A stretch of DNA of 64,000 bases from contig CAKRMK010000012.1 in the NCBI GenBank assembly GCA_934364795.1, positions 1 through 64,000 of the forward strand, read 5' to 3'. Every line of letters begins with the position of its first letter. Within the stretch, counting starts at the first letter, position 1. This stretch comes from an uncultured Blautia sp. (lineage in GTDB: Bacteria > Bacillota > Clostridia > Lachnospirales > Lachnospiraceae). The translations under genes and the position numbers were made by a program. Under the pieces are notes generated by a model, which ran no database searches, was not told the origin of the DNA, and saw only the letters and a program-made list of their open reading frames with translations. Below are positions 1-8,740 of the stretch, in pieces.

Positions 1-1409
1 CCCTCGCCCTCTCCAAACTCCACATCAATGTGGATATAACTATCGGCTTTTTTGTGGGACAAAAGAACTACCGTCTCCACCGAAACCGTATTCGGAAACA
101 TATCCACCGGACAAACCTTTTTCAGCTCATACCCTCTCTGGCAAAGGTATTTCAGATCCCTGGCCAGGGTTGCACTATCGCAGCTTACATAAACCACTCG
201 ATCCGGCTGCATTTCAATGATGGTGGCAAGCAAGGTTTCATCACAGCCCTTTCGTGGCGGGTCCACTACGATCACATCTGCCCTTTCCCCAGTGCGGGCA
301 TACTGCTGTGGCAGAACCTCTTCTGCCTTTCCCACAAAAAATTCTGTATTCTCAAGCCTGTTCAGTTTTGCATTCTCTTTCGCATTTTCAATGGCTGCCG
401 GGATGATCTCCACTCCTCTTACCATTTTCGCCTTCTGCGCCAGGAATAAAGAAATCGTTCCAATTCCGCAATACAGATCCCACACAGTCTCATTTCCCGT
501 AAGTCCGGCATATTCCAGAGCTTTTCCATAAAGCCGTCCGGTCTGATAAGGATTTACCTGGAAAAAGGACAGCGGCGAAATCTGATAAGAAATCTCTCCG
601 ATTTTATCAGTAATATACGGACTGCCCCAGAGCAGACACACTTTGTCCCCAAGGATTACATTGTTCCGTTTTTTATTTACGTTTATCATAATGCTGGCAG
701 TCTCTTTTATTTCCCGAAGAGACTTCACAAGTGCCTCTTCTTCTGGAAGTTTTTCTCCGTTAATAATAAGACAAACCATCATTTCATCAGTAAAAAATCC
801 ATACCGGATCAGCACATGGCGCACCAGGCCTTTTCCTGTAGTCTCGTCATAAGGCTGGATATGAAACCGCTCCATATGGGCGATCACACGGTCCAGTACC
901 TCTTTGTTCTGGGACACCCCAAGGGCACAGTCACGATTCTCAATAATGCTGTGGGTCCTTCCTGCATAAAAGCCTGTGATAATTCTTCCATCCTTTGATT
1001 TTCCCACTGGAAACTGGGCTTTATTTCGGTAATGAAAAGGATTCTCCATTCCCAGGATTTCCTCCATGGGAAGGTCTGTAAAGCCACCGATCCGCTCCAG
1101 ATGTCCCCGCACCTTATTTGTCTTAAATTCCAGCTGTTTTTCATAAGATAATGCCTGGAGCTGGCAGCCGCCGCACTGTCTGGCAAAATCGCACTCTGGT
1201 TTCACTCTATCCGGGGAGGGCGTTAGAATCTCCTCCAGCCGTCCATATCCATAATTTTTCTTCGCTTTCATGATCTTTGCGCGAACTGTGTCTCCGATCA
1301 CTGCATCTTTGACAAAAACGGTGAAGCCATCAGCCTTTCCGATACCTTCACCGTCAATTCCGCAATCTTCAATCTTTAACGTAACAATATCATTCTTACG
1401 GTACTCCAT
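1..1409 (-). CDS. rlmD: 23S rRNA (uracil-5-)-methyltransferase, RlmD/RumA family, 3' end cut by window edge
   Basis: SAM-dependent 5-methylation of a uridine in 23S rRNA. Visible from the ATG at 1409: an N-terminal TRAM-like beta domain (residues about 5-60), the iron-sulfur ligands C73, C79 and C82 (CDFARQCGGC) with a likely fourth in NRDCALG, the SAM motif DLYCGIGT, the DPPRKG motif and the catalytic cysteine in VSCDSATL. At least 469 codons are open. The protein continues past the usual family end (VETVVLLS) with HKKADSYIHIDVEFGEGE and then leaves the window, so it carries a C-terminal extension of unknown total length. It starts 5 nt after the yhaM stop, so the two genes are probably cotranscribed. 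Family call is secure; RlmD rather than RlmCD is inferred. Confidence 0.9.
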   Translation of the reverse strand, partial: MEYRKNDIVTLKIEDCGIDGEGIGKADGFTVFVKDAVIGDTVRAKIMKAKKNYGYGRLEEILTPSPDRVKPECDFARQCGGCQLQALSYEKQLEFKTNKVRGHLERIGGFTDLPMEEILGMENPFHYRNKAQFPVGKSKDGRIITGFYAGRTHSIIENRDCALGVSQNKEVLDRVIAHMERFHIQPYDETTGKGLVRHVLIRYGFFTDEMMVCLIINGEKLPEEEALVKSLREIKETASIMINVNKKRNNVILGDKVCLLWGSPYITDKIGEISYQISPLSFFQVNPYQTGRLYGKALEYAGLTGNETVWDLYCGIGTISLFLAQKAKMVRGVEIIPAAIENAKENAKLNRLENTEFFVGKAEEVLPQQYARTGERADVIVVDPPRKGCDETLLATIIEMQPDRVVYVSCDSATLARDLKYLCQRGYELKKVCPVDMFPNTVSVETVVLLSHKKADSYIHIDVEFGEGE

Positions 1410-1414
1410 AAAGA

Positions 1415-2362
1415 TTACAATTCTCCTGTCTTTCTTAAGTTAGATTCAAACAATCTGTTATAGCCAAGCCATTCTTTCTTGCTCTTATCTGCGGCAAAAA
1501 TCTCTGTAAGAGTTTCCATCCGTGCATCTGTATTATCTGCAAGATTCAGTGCAACAGCCTCTACCATAGCCGGTTTCTTCGGAGAACCGTATTCCAGTTC
1601 GCCGTGATGTGCCAGAATGCAGTGCACCAGCTGATTCTCAAGATCCTGTGGAAAATCCGGAATCTCCCGTGCCAGATCATGTATCATTTGCGCCCCGATG
1701 ATAATATGTCCCAGAAGCTGTCCCTCATCCGTATAATCATTCATTGGAAAAGAAGAAAGCTCCCTTGTTTTTCCCACATCATGAAGAAGAGCCGCAGTGA
1801 TCAGCATATCACGTTTGATCACAGGATAAGCACCAGCCATATAATCACAAAGCTTTGCCACACTAAGGGTATGTTCCATAAGACCGCCTACAAAACCGTG
1901 ATGCACCGTCTTGGCAGCTGAATGCTCTTCAAAAGACTTAATAAATTCTTTGTCTTCTACAAACAGCTTCTTCAGCAATGTATTCAGATACATATTTTTC
2001 ACTGTGCCAATCATAGCGGTAAGCTGTGCATACATATCATCCGTACTGTTCTCACTTACCGGAAGGTAATCGGCAGGATTATATTCTCCCTCGCCGGCCT
2101 TTCTGACTCTTTTAATATTCAGCTGCATGGCACCTGCAAAACTGGTCACATCTCCCATAACTTCAATGTAATCCAGTGCATCAAAATCATCAATTCCAAG
2201 AGAATTAGGATCCCAGATTTTACCGTCCATTATTCCGGTCTTATCCTGAAGGATAATATTCTCGTAAGGCTTTCCGTTCTTAGTCACTGCCGGCTGTTTC
2301 TGCTTACACAGATAAATGCCGCTGATCCGGTCACCCTCATGTAACTCGTTTAAAAAACGCAT
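1415..2362 (-). CDS. yhaM: 3'-5' exoribonuclease YhaM (OB-fold plus HD domain)
   Basis: A 315-residue protein of the usual YhaM length. Residues about 10-90 form an OB-fold nucleic-acid-binding domain (DKTGIMDGKIWDP region). The rest is an HD hydrolase domain with metal-binding signatures HHGFVGGLMEHT, AALLHDVGK and ILAHHGELEYGSP. In Bacillus the family trims RNA and single-stranded DNA from the 3' end. The gene diverges from mutS2 and leads into rlmD five bases after its stop, suggesting an RNA-processing two-gene unit. Nothing looks degraded. Confidence 0.93.
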   Translation of the reverse strand: MRFLNELHEGDRISGIYLCKQKQPAVTKNGKPYENIILQDKTGIMDGKIWDPNSLGIDDFDALDYIEVMGDVTSFAGAMQLNIKRVRKAGEGEYNPADYLPVSENSTDDMYAQLTAMIGTVKNMYLNTLLKKLFVEDKEFIKSFEEHSAAKTVHHGFVGGLMEHTLSVAKLCDYMAGAYPVIKRDMLITAALLHDVGKTRELSSFPMNDYTDEGQLLGHIIIGAQMIHDLAREIPDFPQDLENQLVHCILAHHGELEYGSPKKPAMVEAVALNLADNTDARMETLTEIFAADKSKKEWLGYNRLFESNLRKTGEL

Positions 2363-2495
2363 AAATTTCTTTCCTTACCTTTCTACTATAAAACATATAA
2401 AATACTGCCAGAACCTGAACCGTGTTTTCCTGACATTCTCATATCAAAATTGTTATAGATTCTTTAAAACATGCCAGAGCCTGCCCTCAAAATCA

Positions 2496-2562
2496 TTTCT
2501 GCAATCTGCACGCCCCACTTTGCGGGAGATTTTGCCTGAATTCAGTTACCGTAGGCCGCTTT
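2496..2562. repeat. Dispersed hairpin repeat, family A, partial copy
   Basis: In the yhaM-mutS2 gap. The segment TTTCTGCAATCTGCACGCC recurs at about 32446-32464 with one change, and GCGGGAGATTTTGCCTGAAT with the following CAGTT closely matches the reverse complement of about 32380-32408. The sequence is non-coding, so this is a dispersed intergenic repeat. Function unknown. Confidence 0.6.
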
Positions 2563-2630
2563 TATTCTTCCTCTCCTGTAAAGAATCCAAATCTTTTACA
2601 TCATAACAAACATTTATGAACATTTTATGA

Positions 2631-2659
2631 ATTATACACTACTTTTTCCTTTTCAAGTC
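2631..2659 (-). promoter_or_regulatory. Possible promoter for yhaM-rlmD
   Basis: The minus strand reads TATAAT (2631-2636) with GACTTG 17 nt upstream, or TTGAAA at a short 14-nt spacing. The -10 is perfect and the -35 is poor. The leader to yhaM would be about 260 nt. The rest of the 2363-2757 gap holds the family A repeat and the mutS2 leader. Confidence 0.35.
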
Positions 2660-2709
2660 TTTGTAAATAATGTACAATAAGGGATGCAGCAATACAAAGT
2701 AAGCACAGG

Positions 2710-2745
2710 CTCCAGAATAATTTTCCGAAAATATCTGGAGTTTTT
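2710..2745 (+). terminator. Terminator-like hairpin in the mutS2 leader
   Basis: CTCCAGA (2710-2716) pairs with TCTGGAG (2734-2740), with an inner ATTTT/AAAAT stem, and TTTTT follows directly. It lies a few bases before the mutS2 ribosome site (AGGAG, about 2749). No upstream plus-strand gene needs terminating, so this may be an attenuator of mutS2. A weak promoter (TTTTCA-N17-TACAAT, 2650-2678) lies just upstream. Confidence 0.5.
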
Positions 2746-2757
2746 ACAGGAGAAATT

Positions 2758-5139
2758 ATGAATCAAAAAGCTTTAAAATCACTTGAATATTATAAGATCA
2801 TTGACCAGCTTGTGGAGAAAGCCTCTTCCCAGATGGGAAAGGACCTTTGCAAAAGGCTTCTCCCTTCTGAAGATATTTATGAAATCCGTCACATGCAGAC
2901 ACAGACCAGGGATGCACTTACCCGGCTTTTCCAGAAGGGTAACATTTCTTTTGGAAGCGTAAAGGATGTGCGCGGTTCCCTGAAGCGCCTGGAGATTGGC
3001 AGCTCCCTTGGAATTTCAGAGCTTCTTGCCATTGCAGGACTTCTTGAAAATACTAACCGGGTAAAAGCCTATTCCCGCAATGAACGTGGCGAAGCCCGTG
3101 AGGATTCCCTTGACGGCATGTTTGAAAGCCTGGAGCCTCTCACTCCCCTTTCTTCCGAAATCCGCCGCTGCATTCTTTCCCAGGATGAGATCAGCGATGA
3201 CGCCAGCAGCGGACTGATGCATGTGCGCCGCGGCATGAAGCTTGCCAACGACCGCATTCACACCCAGCTTGCTTCCCTGGTAAACGGAAGCGCCCGCAAC
3301 TATCTTCAGGACAGCGTAATTACCATGCGTAACGGACGCTACTGTATTCCGGTCAAAGCAGAATACAAAGGACAGGTTCCCGGTATGATCCACGACCAGT
3401 CCTCCACAGGCTCTACCTTATTCATTGAGCCTCTTGCTATCGTAAAACTGAACAACGACATCCGTGAGCTGGAGCTTCAGGAGCAAAAAGAAATTGAAGC
3501 CGTCCTTGCCACATTAAGTGAGCAGACCGCACAGAATGTAGATGCCATCCGTGCAGACCTGGAGATCATGGTACAGCTTGACTTTATTTTTGCCAGAGCC
3601 GGACTTGCCATGGACATGAATGCTACAGAGCCTATTTTTAATACAGAAAAACGGATCCACCTGAAACAAGCCCGCCATCCCCTTATTCCTAAGAAACAGG
3701 CTGTTCCCATTGATATCCGCCTGGGTGAGGATTTTGACCTTCTGGTTGTCACAGGACCTAACACCGGCGGTAAAACAGTTTCCTTAAAAACAGTTGGACT
3801 TCTCACACTCATGGGACAGGCAGGACTTCATATTCCTGCTTTTGACCGCTCCGAACTTTCTGTTTTCCGTGAAGTTTATGCAGATATTGGCGATGAGCAG
3901 AGCATTGAACAGTCTTTAAGTACCTTTTCCTCACACATGACCAATGTGGTTGCTTTCCTGGAAAAAGCAGATCAGGACTCTCTGGTGCTTTTCGATGAGC
4001 TTGGTTCCGGTACCGATCCTACAGAAGGTGCCGCACTTGCCATTTCCATCCTTTCCTTCCTTCATGAACAGGGGATTCGCACCATGGCCACCACACATTA
4101 CAGTGAGCTGAAAGTATATGCCCTCTCCACAAAGGGCGTGGAAAACGCCTGCTGCGAATTTGATGTGGAAACTTTACGGCCTACTTACCGACTTCTTATC
4201 GGAGTCCCTGGAAAAAGTAATGCATTTGCCATTTCTTCCAAACTTGGACTTCCCGATTATATTATCGAACGGGCCAAAAAGAAAATCAGCCAGAAAGATG
4301 AAACTTTCGAAGATGTTCTCACCTCTCTGGAAAACAGCCGTGTAATTATCGAAAATGAACGTCAGGAAGTAGAGCGCTATAAAACTGAAATTGCATCCCT
4401 GAAACAGGAGTTAGAATCCAAACAGGAAAAACTGGATGAGCGTAAAGAACGTATTCTTCGGGAAGCAAACGAAGAAGCCCGCAAAATTCTTGCAGATACC
4501 AAAGAATATGCGGATCAGACCATGAAAATGTTCCACAAGTTCCAGAAAGATCATGTGGATACTGCCGCAATGGAAAAAGAGCGACAGAATCTCCGTGCCC
4601 GTATGAACAAAGCCGAAAAAGGCATGTCCATGAACACCACAGTGAAGAAACCAAAGAAAGAACTAAAACCTAAGGATCTTTCTCTTGGTGACAGCGTTCA
4701 GGTTCTTAGCATGAATCTTAAGGGAACCGTAAGCAGCCACCCGGATTCCAAGGGATTCCTTTTTGTACAGATGGGTATTATCCGTTCCAAAGTACACATT
4801 TCTGATCTGGAACTGATTGACGAGCCTGTAATCAACACTCCCGGCCTTTCCCGCACCGGTGCAGGTAAAATCCGGATGTCAAAATCCACAAGCGTTTCCA
4901 CAGAAATCAATCTCCTTGGAAAAACTGTGGACGAAGCAGTGGCAGAGCTGGACAAATATCTGGATGACGCATATCTTGCCCATTTAAAGAGCGTGCGTAT
5001 TGTACATGGAAAAGGTACCGGAGCCCTTCGAAAGGGTGTCCACAATTATCTCCGCCGTCAGAAACATGTGGCAGATTTCCATCTTGCACAGTTTGGCGAA
5101 GGTGATGCAGGTGTTACAATTGTAGAGTTTAAAAAGTAA
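2758..5139 (+). CDS. mutS2: Endonuclease MutS2 / ribosome-collision factor
   Basis: A 793-residue protein of full family length. It has a MutS-like core with Walker A (VTGPNTGGKT), Walker B (LVLFDELGSGTDP), a long charged coiled coil (about 510-640) and a C-terminal Smr nuclease domain containing VHGKGTGALRKGV. MutS2 lacks the mismatch-recognition domain. It has been linked to suppression of recombination and, in Bacillus, to rescue of collided ribosomes. ATG at 2758 follows AGGAG at good spacing. The response regulator begins 11 nt after its stop, so cotranscription is likely. Confidence 0.95.
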   Translation: MNQKALKSLEYYKIIDQLVEKASSQMGKDLCKRLLPSEDIYEIRHMQTQTRDALTRLFQKGNISFGSVKDVRGSLKRLEIGSSLGISELLAIAGLLENTNRVKAYSRNERGEAREDSLDGMFESLEPLTPLSSEIRRCILSQDEISDDASSGLMHVRRGMKLANDRIHTQLASLVNGSARNYLQDSVITMRNGRYCIPVKAEYKGQVPGMIHDQSSTGSTLFIEPLAIVKLNNDIRELELQEQKEIEAVLATLSEQTAQNVDAIRADLEIMVQLDFIFARAGLAMDMNATEPIFNTEKRIHLKQARHPLIPKKQAVPIDIRLGEDFDLLVVTGPNTGGKTVSLKTVGLLTLMGQAGLHIPAFDRSELSVFREVYADIGDEQSIEQSLSTFSSHMTNVVAFLEKADQDSLVLFDELGSGTDPTEGAALAISILSFLHEQGIRTMATTHYSELKVYALSTKGVENACCEFDVETLRPTYRLLIGVPGKSNAFAISSKLGLPDYIIERAKKKISQKDETFEDVLTSLENSRVIIENERQEVERYKTEIASLKQELESKQEKLDERKERILREANEEARKILADTKEYADQTMKMFHKFQKDHVDTAAMEKERQNLRARMNKAEKGMSMNTTVKKPKKELKPKDLSLGDSVQVLSMNLKGTVSSHPDSKGFLFVQMGIIRSKVHISDLELIDEPVINTPGLSRTGAGKIRMSKSTSVSTEINLLGKTVDEAVAELDKYLDDAYLAHLKSVRIVHGKGTGALRKGVHNYLRRQKHVADFHLAQFGEGDAGVTIVEFKK

Positions 5140-5150
5140 AAGGAGAAACT

Positions 5151-5852
5151 ATGGTTGCTAAACAGAAAATTCTCATCGTAGATGATGACAATAATATTGC
5201 AGAGCTGATTTCTCTGTATCTTACCAAGGAATGTTTTGAAACAAAAATTGTAAATGACGGAGAGCTTGCACTGAAGGAATTCCAGACCTTCCGCCCCAAC
5301 CTGATTCTTCTGGATCTGATGCTTCCAGGCATTGACGGCTACCAGGTATGCCGTGAGATCCGCCATACATCTGATGTGCCAATTATTATGCTTTCTGCAA
5401 AAGGAGAAACCTTTGATAAGGTTCTGGGACTGGAACTTGGTGCTGATGATTATATTATCAAGCCTTTTGACTCCAAAGAACTGGTTGCCCGGGTACGTGC
5501 TGTCCTTCGCCGCTTCCAGCCAAAACCGGCAGCTCCGGTAAGTGATGAAAAATGTGCATCTTATCCGGATCTTACCGTAAATCTTACCAACTACTCTGTG
5601 ACCTATATGGGAAAACAGGTGGATATGCCTCCAAAGGAACTGGAGCTTCTTTACTTCCTGGCATCTTCACCTAATCAGGTGTTTACAAGGGAACAGCTTC
5701 TGGACCATATCTGGGGTTATGAGTACATCGGAGACACCAGAACGGTTGACGTACACATTAAACGTCTCCGTGAAAAAATCAAAGATCATCCAAGCTGGTC
5801 CATCTCAACCGTCTGGGGAATCGGTTACAAATTTGAGGTGAAAAGCGAATGA
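5151..5852 (+). CDS. OmpR/PhoB-family response regulator
   Basis: A 233-residue regulator. The receiver domain has the acidic pair DDD near residue 11, the phosphoacceptor in LLDLMLPG and the conserved lysine in IIKPFDS. The C-terminal winged helix (about 130-230) contains the DNA-recognition region TRTVDVHIKRLREKI and ends GIGYKFE. The ribosome site AAAGGAGAAACT precedes the ATG. The stop overlaps the kinase start by 4 nt (ATGA), so the two are translationally coupled. Targets cannot be read from the sequence. Confidence 0.93.
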   Translation: MVAKQKILIVDDDNNIAELISLYLTKECFETKIVNDGELALKEFQTFRPNLILLDLMLPGIDGYQVCREIRHTSDVPIIMLSAKGETFDKVLGLELGADDYIIKPFDSKELVARVRAVLRRFQPKPAAPVSDEKCASYPDLTVNLTNYSVTYMGKQVDMPPKELELLYFLASSPNQVFTREQLLDHIWGYEYIGDTRTVDVHIKRLREKIKDHPSWSISTVWGIGYKFEVKSE

Positions 5853-7288
5853 AAAAAACGCTTCACAGTAAACTGATCAGCTGTTATATCCTTATTGGAA
5901 TTGTAAGTTTTCTTTTTGCCACAGCAGGAGGCTCCCACTTTGTGGAGTCCTACCTGGAAAATGTAGTTGGAAAGCGGCTTTATGAAAGTGCTTCCCAGCT
6001 TGCAGCCGATGAAAACACCCGTCAGCAGCTTCAGGATTCAGACACTATGGGACTTCAGAAAATTGTGAATATCCTGGCTCACAGTGAGGACACCGGAATA
6101 TTGATTCTGGATGCCGGCGCCAGAGTTGTAGCTTGCTCTTCTGATCTGAAAAATTCAGATAAAGTTTCTGATGACTTCATAAAATCAGGTAAGACAGCAG
6201 TTCTTCCTGGTTTTGATTCCCAGCTGTGGCAGGACAAAAAATATATAACCAGTGATTTTTACGGATACTTTTTAACTCCTCAGCTGAATCTTGTAATCCC
6301 GGTGGAAAGCTCCGGCTCCGTATACGGATATGTCACTTATCACTACGACATGCAGCAGCTTTATCAGAAGCGCAGCGGACTTCTTGGAATCCTTCAGATG
6401 GTTTTCCTGACTGTATATCTTCTTTGTGGACTGCTTCTTCTTTGTTATCAGAAATGGGTACATAAACCCATGCAGCAGATCATCAAGGGAGCTTCTGAAT
6501 ATGCCAATGGGGATCTCACATACCGGATTCCAGTAAAATCCGAAGATGAAATGGGATATCTAGCCAATACTTTGAACTACATGGCTGACAAGATTAACCA
6601 GAACGGTGAATATCAACGGACTTTTATCGCAAATGTTTCACATGATTTCCGCTCTCCCCTTACTTCTATCAAAGGTTATGTAGAGGCTATGCTGGACGGT
6701 ACTATCCCGATTGAAATGCAGGAACGGTATCTGAAGATCATTTCCCACGAAGCCGACCGCCTGGAAAAACTTACTCGAAACCTTCTTGTCCTGAATGATC
6801 TTGATGAACGGAAGCGTATGATGAACATCCGCCGTTTTGACATTAACGATGTGATCAAGAATACAGCCAATACCTTTGAAGGAACCTGTTCCCGCAAAAA
6901 TATTGATCTGAAGCTGCTTCTTGCAGAAAAAGAATTATTTGTAAATGCAGATATGGATCAAATCCAGCAGGTACTGTACAATTTATTGGACAATGCAATT
7001 AAATTCAGTAATGACAATTCTTCTATTAATATTGAAACAACTGTAAAGAATGGAAAAGTATTTGTTTCCATAAAAGACCATGGTGTGGGAATTCCAAAAG
7101 AAAGCCTTTCCAAAGTCTGGGACCGTTTTTATAAAACAGATACCTCCCGTGGAAAAGACCGGAAAGGTACCGGACTTGGACTTTCCATTGTAAAAGAGAT
7201 CATCCGGGCACATAACCAGAATATCAATGTGATCAGCACAGAAGGTGTGGGAACGGAATTTATTTTTACACTTGAGAAGGCTAAATAA
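5849..7288 (+). CDS. Membrane sensor histidine kinase
   Basis: A 479-residue kinase. It has TM1 at about 9-29, an extracellular sensor of about 150 residues, TM2 at about 188-208 (VFLTVYLLCGLLLLCY), a HAMP linker, a HisKA box with the phosphoacceptor His in NVSHDFRSPLTSI, an N box (NLLDNAIKFS) and G boxes (DHGVGI, GTGLGLSI). It pairs with the preceding regulator by a 4-nt overlap. The signal is unknown. A run of hairpins follows the gene. Confidence 0.93.
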   Translation: MKKTLHSKLISCYILIGIVSFLFATAGGSHFVESYLENVVGKRLYESASQLAADENTRQQLQDSDTMGLQKIVNILAHSEDTGILILDAGARVVACSSDLKNSDKVSDDFIKSGKTAVLPGFDSQLWQDKKYITSDFYGYFLTPQLNLVIPVESSGSVYGYVTYHYDMQQLYQKRSGLLGILQMVFLTVYLLCGLLLLCYQKWVHKPMQQIIKGASEYANGDLTYRIPVKSEDEMGYLANTLNYMADKINQNGEYQRTFIANVSHDFRSPLTSIKGYVEAMLDGTIPIEMQERYLKIISHEADRLEKLTRNLLVLNDLDERKRMMNIRRFDINDVIKNTANTFEGTCSRKNIDLKLLLAEKELFVNADMDQIQQVLYNLLDNAIKFSNDNSSINIETTVKNGKVFVSIKDHGVGIPKESLSKVWDRFYKTDTSRGKDRKGTGLGLSIVKEIIRAHNQNINVISTEGVGTEFIFTLEKAK

Positions 7289-7324
7289 GAAGCTAAATAA
7301 AACATTTTCATTTTGTACAAGAAG

Positions 7325-7374
7325 GAATCCTGCTTTGCAGGATTCTCCGCCTGCGGCGGGTCGCCTCGAGCGAC
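7325..7374. repeat. Run of three small hairpins after the kinase gene
   Basis: GAATCCTG...CAGGATTC (7325-7345), CCGC...GCGG (about 7347-7359) and GTCG...CGAC (7360-7374) follow one another. The first resembles the ATCATGCTTTGCATGAT hairpin inside the element at 21951-22092, so it may be a degenerate relative. No U-tract follows, so it is not a classic terminator. The rest of 7289-7460 shows no gene. Confidence 0.45.
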
Positions 7375-7460
7375 ATTTACCTTTCCGCCGCTTCTGGATC
7401 CTGCCCGGTAGGGCTTGTTTTGTCAGAGCGTGTTTGAAACAGCTTTTTTACTATTTTCTG

Positions 7461-7961
7461 TTACTTCCACTCATAATTTCTCAAATGTCCCTGTAATTTC
7501 AGATGTGCAAAATCATGCTGGCGAAATGCCTCATAAAGAATGATCGCCACTGAATTGCTTAGATTCAGAGAGCGTGTTTCTCCAAACATTGGAATCCTTA
7601 CGCAGGTTTCCTGGTTGTCTCTTAAAATCTCCTCCGGAATTCCGGCACTTTCCTTGCCAAACATAATGTAACAGTCATCCTCATATTTCACATCTGCATA
7701 GGTCTGAGGTGCTTTGGTTGTAGCGTAATAAATTTTTGCCCCTGGATTTTTTTCCAGAAAATCTTCGTAATCTACATAAGTTCTTACATCCAGGTCTTTC
7801 CAGTAATCCATTCCCGCACGTTTCAGTGCTTTTTCACTTAAGGAAAAACCAAGAGGCTCTATCAAATGCAGCCTGGTTCCTGTCGCAACACAGGTGCGTC
7901 CTATATTTCCAGTATTTGCCGGAATCTCCGGCTCATGAAGTACAATATTTAAAGTTCCCAT
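7461..7961 (-). CDS. trmL: tRNA (cytidine/uridine-34 2'-O)-methyltransferase TrmL (SPOUT)
   Basis: A 166-residue SPOUT methyltransferase. The N-terminus LHEPEIPANTGNIGRTC and the knotted SAM-binding C-terminus (MFGKESAGIPEEIL, IPMFGETRSLNLSNSVAI) are hallmarks of TrmL, which methylates the wobble ribose of tRNA-Leu. Length is typical. It lies 18 nt downstream of the AIRS_C gene and ends the minus-strand cluster starting with trxB. Convergent with the kinase gene. Confidence 0.93.
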   Translation of the reverse strand: MGTLNIVLHEPEIPANTGNIGRTCVATGTRLHLIEPLGFSLSEKALKRAGMDYWKDLDVRTYVDYEDFLEKNPGAKIYYATTKAPQTYADVKYEDDCYIMFGKESAGIPEEILRDNQETCVRIPMFGETRSLNLSNSVAIILYEAFRQHDFAHLKLQGHLRNYEWK

Positions 7962-7979
7962 TTTCTGTTAATTCTCCTG

Positions 7980-8606
7980 TTATTGGCAATTGCCATTTTC
8001 CTGCAGTACTTTATAAATTTCATCCTTCGCCGGGCGTTCCAGATATCTGCCATTTCCGTTATAGTACAACAGACGGTCATTTCCTGCATTGGTCTGGCCG
8101 ATCACTGCAGCCATCACACCATCACGCAAAAGCCTGTTTACCAGCGCTTCTCCTGCCGGAACTCCCACCAAAATGGCGCCATCTGACAACAGCCTGTATG
8201 GATTCACATCAAAAATCTCACAGATTTCAATGGTTTCCTGACGGATAGGTACTCTTGAAAAATCCACCTCAAGCCCAACTTCAGAGGCTTCTGCCATTTT
8301 CCATAAGGCACTCAAAAAGCCGCCCTCTCCCATTGCATACAAAGCAGTGGCTCCTGCCTCCTTCGCCATTTCCCAGAATCTGCTTTTTTCCGTTTTTTCT
8401 CCAGTCCCATAAATCGCCCAGAGCTTTTGTGAATTTGCAAGAAATCCCTCCGAAAAATGGCTTCGTAAAATATCATATTTTTCTCTGGCAATGACGGAAG
8501 TGCCTTTAAGGGCAACAGCTCCGATTACTACCAGTTCGTCCCCCGGCTTCAGGCGACCGCATATTTCTGCCTGCAAAGCCTCCATAGCCGCTTTTCCAAG
8601 TCTCAT
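7980..8606 (-). CDS. AIR synthase-related (AIRS_C / HypE-like) protein
   Basis: A 208-residue protein resembling the C-terminal ATP-binding domain of the PurM/HypE/ThiL superfamily. The stretches DELVVIGAVALKGTSVIA, then LYAMGEGGFLSALWKMAEA and LLSDGAILVGVPAGEA match HypE-type AIR synthase C-domains, which contribute to an acyl-phosphate-forming active site. The N-terminal domain found in true PurM or HypE is missing, so the protein must act in a reduced or partnered form. No hydrogenase genes are near. Substrate unknown. Confidence 0.7.
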   Translation of the reverse strand: MRLGKAAMEALQAEICGRLKPGDELVVIGAVALKGTSVIAREKYDILRSHFSEGFLANSQKLWAIYGTGEKTEKSRFWEMAKEAGATALYAMGEGGFLSALWKMAEASEVGLEVDFSRVPIRQETIEICEIFDVNPYRLLSDGAILVGVPAGEALVNRLLRDGVMAAVIGQTNAGNDRLLYYNGNGRYLERPAKDEIYKVLQENGNCQ

Positions 8607-8618
8607 CCGCAGTCCACC

Positions 8619-8723
8619 TTACAGAAGAAGGGAAATTACAGTAGGCACTACCATTGCCAGAACAAGGATTACAGCAATAATAGCAGTAACAAGTTTTCTT
8701 TTCTTTGGATCAAACATTCCCAT
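8619..8723 (-). CDS. Small single-pass membrane protein, 34 residues
   Basis: An ORF of 34 codons with start ATG at 8723-8721 and TAA at 8621-8619. It encodes a short basic head (MGMFDPKKRK) followed by a single hydrophobic helix of about 20 residues (VTAIIAVILVLAMVVPTVIS). This is the plan of conserved one-helix peptides common in Firmicutes; I cannot assign a family. It sits 12 nt before the AIRS_C gene in the same orientation and just downstream of the 16-17 bp tandem array. The upstream ribosome site is weak (GAGAGG). Confidence 0.65.
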   Translation of the reverse strand: MGMFDPKKRKLVTAIIAVILVLAMVVPTVISLLL

Positions 8724-8740
8724 ATTCTAAACCTCTCAAT

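Noticed and set aside
7245..7496. Plus-strand ORF of 83 codons after the kinase gene
   Set aside because: It overlaps the kinase 3' end and the hairpin run, lacks a ribosome site and resembles no protein.
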